Shown here one piece after another: positions 54,175-62,589 of a stretch of 64,000 bases of DNA. The translations under genes and the position numbers were made by a program. Source of the DNA: Cypionkella psychrotolerans (GTDB lineage: Bacteria; Pseudomonadota; Alphaproteobacteria; Rhodobacterales; Rhodobacteraceae); assembly GCF_001294535.1 (NCBI RefSeq), contig NZ_LGIC01000006.1:149818-213817 (forward strand), written 5' to 3'. The stretch's first letter is position 1. Each line of letters starts with the position of its first letter. A model generated the notes under the pieces. That model was not told where the DNA came from and did no database searches. It saw nothing but the letters and a program-made list of their open reading frames with translations.

Positions 54175-55434
54175 TTACTTGGCCTTCTGCGGCGCGTACC
54201 AACTGGCCAAGCCCTCTTGCAGACGGGCAGCAGCGGCTTCCGGCGTCTCGGTGCCCTTGATCACATTGGCCGAGGCGTTCCAGGTCTCATTCTCGAGGTT
54301 CGGCGTGCCACGCGACAAGATCTGATAGGTCGAGCGGATCGACGATTGGCACTTGCTGCGCCACGAGACGAACTCTTGCGCCAGCGGATCTTCCATCGCA
54401 ACCGGGGTCGAGTTCAGGCTAAAGAAGCCCGGCAGCGCGTTGGCATACATCGTGGCGAACTCGGGCGAGCCCACCCATTCCAAGAACTTCTTGGTTTCAT
54501 CGGGATGCGCGGTTTTCGCATTCATCCCCAGCGCGATATCGGTGTGATCTGAGATATAGCAGGTATCGCCTGCCGCTTGCACCGGCGGCGGGAATGCCCC
54601 CATTTTGAACGTCGCTTGCTTGTTAAAGCCCGAGATTTCCCACGAACCCGCCGGATAGATCGCAGCGCGGCCCAAGGTGAACAGGTTCTGGCTGTCCGGA
54701 TAAGTCTGCGCTTCAAACCCGTCGCCGAGATAATCCTTCCAGCGCGCAAGCTCGGTGAACGGGGCCACCCAATCGGCATCGGTCAGCTTCTGCGTGCCTG
54801 CGATCAGCGCCAAACGGCCTTCCTCACCCTTCCAATAGTTCGGCCCGATGTTGTTATAGCCCATCGTCGCGGCTTCCCACTGGTCGTTGGTGCCCATCGC
54901 CATCGGGATATAGGTGCCATCGGCCTTGATCTTGTCCAGCGCCGCGAAGAACTCGTCACGCGTGGTCGGCACTGCAATGCCAAGTGCATCAAACGCGTCT
55001 TTGTTGTAGATGAAACCGTGGATCACCGAGGCCATCGGCACGCAGAACGTCGCCGCCCCATCATCCGTCTGCCAAGCCGATTTAGCCACCGGCGAGAAAT
55101 TCGCCATCGCCGCCAAGCTGGTCAGGTCCGCCAGATTGCCCTTCTTGTAAAGCTCCAGCGAGGCATCAAACGGACGGCAGGTCACCAGATCGCCCGCCGA
55201 TCCCGCATCCAACTTCGAGTTCAGCACCGCATTGTATTCCGCCGGAGCCGTCGGCGCGAACACCACTTTGATACCGGGATTGGCGGCCTCAAACGCCGGA
55301 ATGATGGTGTCTTGCCAGATCAGCACATCGTCATTGCGCCAGGATTCGATGGTCAGCGTCACATCCTCGGCATAGGCCGCACTTGCCAGCAGAGTGCTGG
55401 CCAGCAGAGCGCCGATCAATTTGGTCTTGGTCAT
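54175..55434 (-). CDS. Carbohydrate ABC transporter solute-binding protein
   Basis: A 419-residue family 1 extracellular solute-binding protein. The Sec signal covers residues 1-22 (cleavage after YAEDV region), then EDVTLTIESWRNDD and FEAANPGIKVVFAP open the fold. Aromatic residues typical of sugar pockets follow. GGGAG lies 7 bases before the ATG. It is the receptor for the importer encoded by the following genes. The ligand is presumably an amino sugar or muropeptide fragment, judging from the adjacent MurQ, NagA and kinase genes. Confidence 0.91.
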   Translation of the reverse strand: MTKTKLIGALLASTLLASAAYAEDVTLTIESWRNDDVLIWQDTIIPAFEAANPGIKVVFAPTAPAEYNAVLNSKLDAGSAGDLVTCRPFDASLELYKKGNLADLTSLAAMANFSPVAKSAWQTDDGAATFCVPMASVIHGFIYNKDAFDALGIAVPTTRDEFFAALDKIKADGTYIPMAMGTNDQWEAATMGYNNIGPNYWKGEEGRLALIAGTQKLTDADWVAPFTELARWKDYLGDGFEAQTYPDSQNLFTLGRAAIYPAGSWEISGFNKQATFKMGAFPPPVQAAGDTCYISDHTDIALGMNAKTAHPDETKKFLEWVGSPEFATMYANALPGFFSLNSTPVAMEDPLAQEFVSWRSKCQSSIRSTYQILSRGTPNLENETWNASANVIKGTETPEAAAARLQEGLASWYAPQKAK

Positions 55435-55468
55435 GGGAATCTCCCTTTGTTGGTTAAAATCACCGGCT

Positions 55469-56365
55469 TCAGTTGCCGTTTTTATCGCTGCGTGCGATCG
55501 CCGCGCGCAGATTTCCTTTGGTCTCGCTCAATAAAGCCAGCGCCGTCTCTGGCGCCTGCCCCAATGCAATCAGCACCGCGGATTTCACCGCACCCTGCCC
55601 CATCACCAAGGCCTGCGCTGCCAGCAGTTCATCCACCGCCGCGATCCGCGCCACCATCGTGGCCGCCCGCGCGCGCAGCTTGTCATTATCCGCCACCAGC
55701 CCAACCATCATGCCATCATGCACTTGGCCCAAGCGTATTCCCATCAGCGTTGACATCATATTCAACGCCACCTTCTGCGCCGTCCCAGCCCCCATCCGGG
55801 TCGAGCCTGCAATCACTTCTGGCGGTGTTGGCAAACAAATCGCCACATCGGCATGGTCAAACAGCTTGGCCCCAACCGCATTGGCAATCCCGATCACCGC
55901 AGCCCCGCGCGCCCGCGCCGCCTTGGCCACAGCCAGAGCATAAGGCGTGCCGCCCGAAGCCGTCACCGCAATCACCACATCACCCGCGCGCAAAATCTCT
56001 GCCGCCCGCATGCCTTCATCAGCGTCATCCTCGGTATCGCCCGGCATCCGCGCATCTACTGGCAAACCACCCGCCATCAAAAGCAGCACCCGGTCCGCCG
56101 AAACACCAAACGTCCCGCCCAGTTCCAGCCCATCCGCCACCGCCATCAGCGCCGAAGATCCCGCCCCGGCATAAACCAGCCGCCCATCCGCCAGCAAAGC
56201 GTCAGCCATCAACATCGCCGCCGCCTCAATCTGCGGCAAAGCCGAGCTGACCGCTTGCACAGCAGAGGCCTGAGCCGCCAACAAATGCCCCAACACCGCC
56301 GCACCGGGTAGCGTGTCCAAGCCGATTGCGGCAGGATGCAGAAGTTCCGTTACAGGCAGCGTCAT
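55469..56365 (-). CDS. murQ: N-acetylmuramic acid 6-phosphate etherase
   Basis: A 298-residue SIS-domain etherase that cleaves the lactyl ether of MurNAc-6-phosphate, giving GlcNAc-6-phosphate and lactate. RLVYAGAGSSALMAVADGLEL (about 61-81), GDTEDDADEG near 109 and ITASGGTPYA-like VTASGGTPYALAVAKAARARGA (about 132) are the family's SIS motifs; PPEVIAGSTRMGAGTAQKVALNM (about 180) is the MurQ signature. The ATG at 56365 has GGGAGA 6 bases upstream. It is 34 bp upstream of the binding-protein gene and is transcribed with the ABC operon. Confidence 0.93.
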   Translation of the reverse strand: MTLPVTELLHPAAIGLDTLPGAAVLGHLLAAQASAVQAVSSALPQIEAAAMLMADALLADGRLVYAGAGSSALMAVADGLELGGTFGVSADRVLLLMAGGLPVDARMPGDTEDDADEGMRAAEILRAGDVVIAVTASGGTPYALAVAKAARARGAAVIGIANAVGAKLFDHADVAICLPTPPEVIAGSTRMGAGTAQKVALNMMSTLMGIRLGQVHDGMMVGLVADNDKLRARAATMVARIAAVDELLAAQALVMGQGAVKSAVLIALGQAPETALALLSETKGNLRAAIARSDKNGN

Positions 56366-56390
56366 CCGAATCTCCCTCGATCCTGTCATG

Positions 56391-56409
56391 AGATACCTAT
56401 TCAATACCT
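56391..56409 (-). promoter_or_regulatory. GGTAT-N6-GGTATCT operator, murQ side
   Basis: Read on the minus strand, AGGTATTGAATAGGTATCT repeats the half-site GGTAT with an 11-bp period, 26 bp before the murQ ATG. The same arrangement occurs on the plus strand at 56502-56520. Such half-sites match the TGGTxT/GGTAT pattern bound by HutC-type GntR regulators of amino-sugar genes (NagR/YvoA/DasR), and the local GntR gene is at 57401. Confidence 0.7.
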
Positions 56410-56501
56410 CTTGTCCAATAAAATCTTCTCAGTCCGATAAATTCACGCTTTATCCGCTTTTTCCACCCATTTATGAAAATAAAACCGTTGCATTTTTTTA
56501 A

Positions 56502-56520
56502 AGGTATCATAATGGTATCT
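56502..56520 (+). promoter_or_regulatory. GGTAT-N6-GGTATCT operator, kinase side
   Basis: AGGTATCATAATGGTATCT, with the same half-sites and 11-bp spacing as the murQ-side element, points the other way. It ends 2 bases before the ATG at 56523 and 35 bases before the alternative start 56556. That position would block RNA polymerase or ribosomes. Confidence 0.7.
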
Positions 56521-56522
56521 GA

Positions 56523-57404
56523 ATGGCACAGATAGAATCCCTCTTGATCGGCCCCATGCTGATCGGTATCGACGGCGGCGGCACTTCCTGCCGGGCCGCC
56601 CTGTTGGCAGGCCCAAACACCCGATATGACGTGGTCTTAGGCCCAGCCAATGTCTCCACCGATTTTGACGCAGCGCTGGCCACCATCAACGCCGCTTTGG
56701 CGCAACTGGCCGAGCGCGCGGGCCTGAGCATGGCCGACCTCTCCACCGCCACCACCCATCTCGGCCTCGCCGGGGTGATGAGCCCCGCCATCGCCGCCCG
56801 CGTCGCAGCCCACCTGCCCTTCGCGCATGTCACCGTCACCGACGACCGCCCCACCACAATCGCCGGAGCGCTAGGCGAAGCCGACGGCGCGCTGGCCGCC
56901 ATCGGCACCGGATCGTTCATCGGGCGGCAGGTCGCAGGCAAAATCCACGGCGTCGGCGGCTGGGGCTTTTACATCGGCGATCAAGCCTCGGGCGCATGGC
57001 TTTTGCGCCGCTGCCTTGAGGAAGTCATGCTGGCGGTGGACGGCTTCGCCGCCCACACCGACCTCAGCCGCGCTATCCTGAAAGAACATGGCGATGATCC
57101 GGGGCAAATCGTGATGTTCTCGCTGAACTCGCAGCCCTCCGACTATGCCCGCCTCGCCCGCGATGTCGTCGCCGCCGCCGAAGCGGGCGATCCGCTCGGT
57201 GCGCGCCTGATGCAAGAAGGGGCCGCCTATATCCGCAAGGCACTCAAAGTCGTCGGCTGGAACCCCACCGAAGCCCTCTGCCTCACCGGCGGCCTCGGCC
57301 CCGCCTATGCCCACTGGCTAGACCTGCCCACCATTGCCGCCAAAGGCACGGCGCTGGACGGTGCGCTTGCACTGGCCGCCCGCGCATCGGGGGCGGCACG
57401 ATGA
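56523..57404 (+). CDS. BadF/BadG-type N-acetyl amino-sugar kinase
   Basis: A 293-residue kinase of the ASKHA fold. LIGIDGGGTSCRAAL (about 13-27) is the phosphate-1 motif, TTHLGLAGVMSP (about 77) lies at the phosphate-binding core, and a later GTGSFIGRQ (about 134) is the phosphate-2 motif. Members phosphorylate GlcNAc, glucosamine or, as in MurK, both GlcNAc and MurNAc at the 6-hydroxyl. The neighbouring MurQ and NagA favour GlcNAc/MurNAc. The start could be 56556 (MLIGIDGGG), which leaves the operator fully upstream; no clear ribosome site decides. It overlaps the GntR gene (ATGA). Confidence 0.85.
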   Translation: MAQIESLLIGPMLIGIDGGGTSCRAALLAGPNTRYDVVLGPANVSTDFDAALATINAALAQLAERAGLSMADLSTATTHLGLAGVMSPAIAARVAAHLPFAHVTVTDDRPTTIAGALGEADGALAAIGTGSFIGRQVAGKIHGVGGWGFYIGDQASGAWLLRRCLEEVMLAVDGFAAHTDLSRAILKEHGDDPGQIVMFSLNSQPSDYARLARDVVAAAEAGDPLGARLMQEGAAYIRKALKVVGWNPTEALCLTGGLGPAYAHWLDLPTIAAKGTALDGALALAARASGAAR

Positions 57405-58177
57405 ACGTCGCCGAATTTCTCAGCCCGCAACTTTGGCTCAATCCCGCCGCAGGCCCGCTCTATGTGCAACTGCGCAAGCGCTTGGAAAGCGGCATCGAAA
57501 GCGGTTTTCTCGCCCCCGACACGCTTTTGCCACCCGAACGCGAGATCGCCGCGCTCACCGACACCTCCCGCGTCACCGTGCGTAAGGCGATTGCCGATCT
57601 GGTCGACAAGGGCATTGTCCTGCAAAAGCAAGGCTCTGGCAGCTACATCGCCCCCCGCCAAAGCCGGGTGCAGCAATCCCTGTCGCGCCTGACCTCGTTC
57701 ACCGAAGACATGGCCCGGCGCGGCCTGACCTCTGAATCCCGCTGGTTGGAACGCGGCCTGTTCCTGCCCACCCCCGAAGAAGTCATGGCCCTCGGCCTCG
57801 CCGCACAAGACCGCGTCGCCCGGCTGGAACGCGTCCGCACCATCGACGGCCAGCCGATGGCGATTGAACGCGCCTCGCTCTCCACCAGCATCCTGCCTGA
57901 CCCCACCTCGGTCGAACGCTCGCTCTATGCCACCCTCACCGCGCGCGGCCACCGCCCGGTGCGCGCCGTACAACGTATCTCTGCCGCCAATCTGGGCAAG
58001 CGCGACGCCGATCTGCTGCATGTGCCCGTGGGCGCTGCTGGCCTGCGCATTGAGCGGATTTCCTATCTCGCAAGCGGAGCCGTGGTGGAATTCACCCGCT
58101 CGATCTATCGCGGCGATGCCTATGATTTTGCAGCCGAACTTCAAATCGGCCCCGAAGACGAAGGACCAAGCGCATGA
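57401..58177 (+). CDS. GntR-family regulator, HutC subfamily
   Basis: A 258-residue repressor. The winged helix-turn-helix is at about 22-75 (YVQLRKRLESGIESGF...LTDTSRVTVRKAIADLVDKGIV), and the UTRA ligand-binding domain at about 95-240 (TSFTEDMARRGLTSESRWLERG...ISYLASGAVVEFTRSIYRGDAYDF). HutC-type members bind phosphorylated amino sugars such as GlcN-6-phosphate. It is coupled to the kinase by a 4-base overlap and to NagB-II at its 3' end. Tandem GGTAT elements at both divergent promoters are its probable operators. Confidence 0.9.
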   Translation: MNVAEFLSPQLWLNPAAGPLYVQLRKRLESGIESGFLAPDTLLPPEREIAALTDTSRVTVRKAIADLVDKGIVLQKQGSGSYIAPRQSRVQQSLSRLTSFTEDMARRGLTSESRWLERGLFLPTPEEVMALGLAAQDRVARLERVRTIDGQPMAIERASLSTSILPDPTSVERSLYATLTARGHRPVRAVQRISAANLGKRDADLLHVPVGAAGLRIERISYLASGAVVEFTRSIYRGDAYDFAAELQIGPEDEGPSA

Positions 58178-59205
58178 CCGAACTTGAAACCCACATGGCC
58201 CGCGAAGTGGCCGAAATCCCCGAAGCCGCCCAGCGCTTCCTGACTGAAAGCGCCGCCCAAGTCCAAGCCGCCGCCGCAGCGATGCGCCAAGCCAACCCCC
58301 AGTTGATCGTCACCGTCGCGCGTGGCTCGTCCGATCACGCCGCCACCTACCTGAAATACGCCGTCGAACTCCTTGCAGGCATCCCGGTCGCCTCGGTCGG
58401 TCCCTCCATCGCCTCGATCTATGGCCGCCCCTTGCATCTGGCAAACGCCGCCTGCATCGGCATTTCGCAATCCGGCAAAAGCCCCGACATCGTGGCAATG
58501 ACCGAAGCCGCCCGCGCAGGCGGTGCCCTAACCATCGCCATCACCAACTTCGCCGATGCCCCAATGGCGCAAGCCGCCGCGCATTGCCTGCCCCTCGCCG
58601 CAGGTGAGGAGAAAAGCGTCGCCGCCACCAAAACCTTCGTCAGTTCCGTGGTCGCAGGCCTTGCGCTGCTGGCCGAGTGGCAAAACGACGCCGACCTGCG
58701 CAAAGCCGTCGCCGACCTGCCCCGCGCCTTCGCCGAGGCGCTTAAACAAGACTGGTCCGCCCTCTCCAATCGCCTCTCGCGCGCGCAACAAGCCTTCGTG
58801 CTGGGCCGTGGCCCCGGCTTTGCCATCGCCTCCGAGGTGGCGCTAAAGTTCAAGGAAACCTGCGGCCTCCACGCCGAAGGCTATTCCGCAGCCGAAGTCC
58901 TGCACGGCCCCTCTGCCATCGTGCAAGAACGCTTCCCGGTACTGGCCCTCGCCGTCGAAGATGCCGCCCAGCCGCAAATCATCGCCACAGCTGAGCGTCT
59001 CGCCGCCCAAGGTGCCGATGTCTTCATCACTGGCGCGCCTGCAAAAGGCTGCACCACCCTGCCCGCCGCCCGCGGCCTGCACCCCCTCGTCGCCCCCCTC
59101 GTCACCGGCGTCAGCTTTTACCACTTTGTCGAACAACTCGCCCGCCGCCGCGGTTTCGACCCCGACACCCCGCCGCATCTGCGCAAAGTGACGCAAACGC
59201 TATGA
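58174..59205 (+). CDS. Glucosamine-6-phosphate deaminase, NagB-II (SIS) type
   Basis: A 343-residue protein with two SIS domains (about 40-170 and 200-320) and no glutaminase domain. VARGSSDHAATYLKYAVEL (about 49-67) and GISQSGKSPDIVAMTEAARA (about 94-113) match the GlmS-like isomerase core of NagB-II/AgaS. It would convert GlcN-6-phosphate to fructose-6-phosphate and ammonia; a galactosamine role (AgaS) is the alternative. It overlaps both neighbours by 4 bases. Confidence 0.88.
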   Translation: MTELETHMAREVAEIPEAAQRFLTESAAQVQAAAAAMRQANPQLIVTVARGSSDHAATYLKYAVELLAGIPVASVGPSIASIYGRPLHLANAACIGISQSGKSPDIVAMTEAARAGGALTIAITNFADAPMAQAAAHCLPLAAGEEKSVAATKTFVSSVVAGLALLAEWQNDADLRKAVADLPRAFAEALKQDWSALSNRLSRAQQAFVLGRGPGFAIASEVALKFKETCGLHAEGYSAAEVLHGPSAIVQERFPVLALAVEDAAQPQIIATAERLAAQGADVFITGAPAKGCTTLPAARGLHPLVAPLVTGVSFYHFVEQLARRRGFDPDTPPHLRKVTQTL

Positions 59206-60329
59206 CCCGCCTGATCCTCACCGCCCCGCAAGTGTTCGACGGCACCGAAATGCGGCCCGATCATGCCGTGGTGATCGAGGCAGGCGAGATCGCCGCCCTC
59301 CTGCCCATCACCCAAGCCCCCGACGGCCCACGCCAAACCCTCAGCGGCACCCTCGCCCCCGGCCTGATTGATCTGCAAGTCAACGGTGGTGCGGGGATCA
59401 TGCTCGACGGCACCGCCACCGTCCAAAGCATCGCCACCATCTGCGCCGCCCACGCCCGCCTTGGCGCGACGGGTATCTTGCCCACCCTGATCACCGACAC
59501 GCCCGCCGCCACCACCGCCGTGATCGCCGCAGGCATCGCCGCCGCAAAGGCCAAAACCCCCGGCTTTCTCGGCCTGCATCTTGAAGGCCCCCACCTCGAC
59601 CCCAAACGCCAAGGTGCCCACGACCCCGCGCTGATCCGCCCAATGACCGACGCCGATCTGGCCGAACTCTGCGCCGCCGCCGCCCAGCTTCCCGCCCTGA
59701 TGCTGACCCTCGCCCCCGCCTCGGTCACGCTCGCCCAAATCACAAAACTGACCCAAGCCGGAGCGATAATCTCCCTCGGCCACACCGAATCCACCTACGA
59801 CCAAGCCACCGCCGCCACCAAAGCCGGTGCGGCTTGCGTCACCCATCTGTTCAACGCCATGTCGCAACTCGGCAACCGCGAACCCGGCCTTGTCGGCGCA
59901 GTGCTGTCGGGCAGCCTGCATGCAGGCCTGATCGCCGACGGGTTGCATGTGCATCCCGCCACCCTGCGCACAGCCCTCGCTGCCCGCCCAGACGGCCTGT
60001 TCCTCGTCTCCGACGCCATGGCAGTCGCAGGCACCGACCTCACCGCATTCACCCTCGGCAGTCGCAAAATCCTGCGCCAAAAGGGCCGCCTGCTGCTGTC
60101 AGATGGCACCCTCGCCGGAGCCGACCTCAGCCTGCCGCAAGCCATAGCCTTCCTGATCACCCAACTCGGCCAATCCCCCACGCGGGCCATAGCGATGGCC
60201 ACCCGCATCCCCGCCCGCTTGATTGGTGCCGACGCAGGTGCAATCCGCCCCGGCACCGCCGCCGATCTGGTGCATTTCGATGCCAACTGGGGCCTCAACA
60301 CAGTCTGGCAAAACGGCAACCGCCTCTGA
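59202..60329 (+). CDS. nagA: N-acetylglucosamine-6-phosphate deacetylase
   Basis: A 375-residue metal-dependent deacetylase. DLQVNGGAGIML (about 57-68), HLEGPHLDPKRQGAH (about 126-140) with the metal-binding Glu, ISLGHTESTYDQA (about 187) and HLFNAMSQL near 214 give the metal and substrate sites, with SDAMAVAGTD near 268 the catalytic Asp. It makes GlcN-6-phosphate and acetate, feeding NagB-II upstream. It overlaps that gene by 4 bases and ends the operon 131 bp before tRNA-Gly copy 2. Confidence 0.93.
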   Translation: MTRLILTAPQVFDGTEMRPDHAVVIEAGEIAALLPITQAPDGPRQTLSGTLAPGLIDLQVNGGAGIMLDGTATVQSIATICAAHARLGATGILPTLITDTPAATTAVIAAGIAAAKAKTPGFLGLHLEGPHLDPKRQGAHDPALIRPMTDADLAELCAAAAQLPALMLTLAPASVTLAQITKLTQAGAIISLGHTESTYDQATAATKAGAACVTHLFNAMSQLGNREPGLVGAVLSGSLHAGLIADGLHVHPATLRTALAARPDGLFLVSDAMAVAGTDLTAFTLGSRKILRQKGRLLLSDGTLAGADLSLPQAIAFLITQLGQSPTRAIAMATRIPARLIGADAGAIRPGTAADLVHFDANWGLNTVWQNGNRL

Positions 60330-60459
60330 CGCCCCAACCCACCAGCAGCGCCGCCGCCTCAAGCCGCCTAACCCACTCTTTGCCAAACTCACCGCGAGTT
60401 TCCCCCGAATTAGCCCTTGCACCGCCCCCCACACCTCGCTAAATACCCGGCTACGGAGT

Positions 60460-60534
60460 GCGGGCGTAGCTCAGGGGTAGAGCATAACCTTGCCAAGGTT
60501 AGGGTCGTGAGTTCGAATCTCATCGCCCGCTCCA
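60460..60534 (+). tRNA. tRNA-Gly (anticodon GCC), copy 2
   Basis: Identical over 75 nt to the tRNA at 50063, with encoded CCA. Identity ends at the gene edges: the upstream base runs and the downstream sequences differ. It closes the 10.4-kb amino-sugar block on its right. Confidence 0.97.
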
Positions 60535-60538
60535 GTAT

Positions 60539-60577
60539 CAAAAAGGCCGCTCATCCGAGCGGCCTTTTTGATTTTTT
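60539..60577 (+). terminator. Terminator of tRNA-Gly copy 2
   Basis: CAAAAAGGCCGCTC (60539-60552) pairs with GAGCGGCCTTTTTG (60557-60570) around ATCC, with a further T-run to 60577. It can work in both directions and would also end the DUF2218 gene transcript. Confidence 0.92.
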
Positions 60578-60598
60578 ACAGGCCCGATTTGATCGCGC

Positions 60599-60880
60599 TC
60601 AATCCTGCCACTCCATCGCGGTAAACCCTTCACGAAACGCAAACCGCTCCAGATGCTTATCAATCACCGATTTTGTATCCGCCCGCCAATCATCGACCAC
60701 CTCGGCAAACCGCACCTCAAACGCCTCCGCCGTGGTACGCACCTCGGCCACGCCCAAAGTAAACGGAAGCCGCCCAGAGGTTTCATCAAAACTGACCTCA
60801 ATCTTATGAGCAAAATGCTTGCACAACTGCTGCAAGTATTTCGAGGCGTTCGGCGTGGCAAAGGTTCCAACAAACTGCAT
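60599..60880 (-). CDS. DUF2218 family protein
   Basis: A 93-residue protein with the DUF2218 core ASKYLQQLCKHFAHKIEVSFDE (about 12-33) and a second half LERFAFREGF. Family members are small alpha/beta proteins of unknown function, often near iron or metal genes. The ATG at 60880 is used; a GTG one codon upstream is possible. The shared terminator at 60539-60577 lies after its stop. Confidence 0.85.
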   Translation of the reverse strand: MQFVGTFATPNASKYLQQLCKHFAHKIEVSFDETSGRLPFTLGVAEVRTTAEAFEVRFAEVVDDWRADTKSVIDKHLERFAFREGFTAMEWQD

Positions 60881-61011
60881 CACAGCGCTTTATCTGACTG
60901 TTTCACTCAGAATATACGCCCACAACGCCGCCAACCACAACCCGCAGCCGCCAAAACCCGATAAACCCCTTGCACCCCCCGCCCATATCCCCTATCTCAC
61001 CCAAACCTTGA

Positions 61012-61085
61012 GGCGGGTGGGCAGGCAGGCTATGCGCTGGATTGCAAATCCATGTAGATCGGTTCGATTCCGATACCCGCCTCCA
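61012..61085 (+). tRNA. tRNA-Cys (anticodon GCA), att site of an integrated element
   Basis: A 74-nt cloverleaf with acceptor GGCGGGT/ACCCGCC, anticodon loop TTGCAAA, T-stem ATCGG/CCGAT and encoded CCA. The first anticodon-stem pair (C-T) is a mismatch. An integrase of the type that targets tRNA 3' ends starts 151 bp downstream, so the 3' half is the likely left attachment core. The right copy is outside the window. Confidence 0.93.
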
Positions 61086-61149
61086 GGGATGCCCCACAGC
61101 CCATCTTCTCAATAGAAAATTGAATAAAATCAATCTTCGCGGTATTGTT

Positions 61150-61226
61150 GCGTCTCAGTGCGCCCCCATGCGTCTCAAAACTTGACGGTAAATCTGACGG
61201 TAGAGGAAAAAGGGGCTATACCGTCA
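61150..61226 (+). promoter_or_regulatory. Repeats upstream of the integrase
   Basis: GCGTCTCA occurs at 61150-61157 and 61170-61177. TGACGGTA occurs directly at 61183-61190 and 61195-61202 and inverted at 61219-61226, the last touching the ribosome site. Spacing of 12 bp and 20 bp suggests protein-binding iterons, such as integrase arm sites or an operator. Confidence 0.5.
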
Positions 61227-61236
61227 GGAGGATGCA

Positions 61237-62433
61237 GTGCCGCTTACAGATATTGCGTGCAGATCAGCAAAGCCAGAATCGAAGCCGCGTAAGCTTGCGG
61301 ACATGGCGGGGCTGTATCTCTATATCAGCCCCACAGGCTCTAAAACTTGGCGTGTCGATTACCGGCATAAGTCTAAGCGGAAAACGGCAACGCTAGGCAG
61401 GTATCCCGATGTTGGCTTGGCGACGGCGCGCGCCTTGCGCGATGATCTGAAGCGAAGCCTCGCTAAAGGTGAAGACCCGACACAACCGCCCGCTGATACT
61501 GAGCCGCAACATACCTTCGCCCAAGTCTCGAACGAATGGCTAGAAGCGCAGCGGCGCGCTTGGACTGAGGTTCATTGGGAACGCATCGCTACCCGGCTGC
61601 GCCGCGACGTGTTTCCAGAAATCGGCAAGTTGGATATTGCGACCATTGAAGCCCCTCACCTGCTTAAAGTCATTCGCGCGGTAGAAGACCGAGGGGCTCA
61701 GGATATTGCCGCGCGCATCCTGCAAACCGTCGGCGCAATCTTCCGATATGGGCTGGCCTCTGGTTACTGTCGCCGCGATCCTAGCGGCGATCTTCGTGGC
61801 GCACTCAAACCCGCCCCTAAACGTCAGCACATGGCTGCAGTGAGCGCGCGTGATATGCCGGCGTTTCTTGTGAGCCTGCGCAATGCAGACTGTGAGCCGC
61901 AGACTCGACTAGGGTTGCTGCTGATAATTCACACGGCGCTTCGCACTCGGGAAGTCAGGTTTGCAACATGGCCCGAAATTGACTGGCAGGAAAAGGTTTG
62001 GCGCATTGCTGGCGAAAGAATGAAGATGGGCCAAGATCACGTTATTCCCTTAAGCGACCAAACGATTGAAATTCTCAAACAGCTTCAGGCCTTAAGGGGT
62101 GGTTCGGACTGGATTGTACCGGGTGACAATGGCAACGCCTGCTCTGAGAATCGGTTTTTGTATCTTATGTATCGACTCGGAAAACATTCTAAAGCCACGG
62201 TTCATGGATTCCGTTCGACATTTTCAACCCTCTGCAATGAAAGCGAATTGTGGAGTGCCGACTCAATCGAAAAAGCATTGGCCCACATGCCAAAAAATGC
62301 AGTTCGCGCGGCGTATTACAGGGGCAATCGTTTAGAAGAAAGGCGCCGCCTCATGCAGTGGTGGAGTGATTGGCTAATTGATGCCGAGAAACGCGGAAAA
62401 TCACCTACTGATGTAAGCGACCTGCTGGCATAG
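61237..62433 (+). CDS. Tyrosine integrase, P4/DUF4102 type
   Basis: A 398-residue site-specific recombinase. The N-terminal DUF4102 arm-binding domain (SAKPESKPRKLADMAGLYLYISPTGSKTWRVDY, about 10-42), a core-binding domain, and the catalytic domain with Arg near 240 (LRTREVRF), HGFR near 322 and the nucleophilic Tyr near 359 (RAAYYRG) are complete. The start is GTG with AGGAGG 5 bases upstream. It adjoins tRNA-Cys, the usual layout of an integrated island. Confidence 0.93.
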   Translation: MPLTDIACRSAKPESKPRKLADMAGLYLYISPTGSKTWRVDYRHKSKRKTATLGRYPDVGLATARALRDDLKRSLAKGEDPTQPPADTEPQHTFAQVSNEWLEAQRRAWTEVHWERIATRLRRDVFPEIGKLDIATIEAPHLLKVIRAVEDRGAQDIAARILQTVGAIFRYGLASGYCRRDPSGDLRGALKPAPKRQHMAAVSARDMPAFLVSLRNADCEPQTRLGLLLIIHTALRTREVRFATWPEIDWQEKVWRIAGERMKMGQDHVIPLSDQTIEILKQLQALRGGSDWIVPGDNGNACSENRFLYLMYRLGKHSKATVHGFRSTFSTLCNESELWSADSIEKALAHMPKNAVRAAYYRGNRLEERRRLMQWWSDWLIDAEKRGKSPTDVSDLLA

Positions 62434-62589
62434 TTTCACTTCAAATGTGAAAATACCGTTAAATTTCAATAGCTTGATTCATGATAGCGTAGCCCATATG
62501 TTAGGGCTGCGACCGTTTCTTGTTTCGGCATGGTGCTTGAAAAGGAAAAGGCCGCCGGCCTGGCAGCCGACGACCTTAAAGGTATTTAC

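Noticed and set aside
53196..56250. Long plus-strand open frames of 350-550 codons antisense to the sugar permeases, receptor and murQ
   Set aside because: They lie opposite well-supported genes, have the Arg/His/Pro-rich composition of high-GC shadow frames, and match no family.
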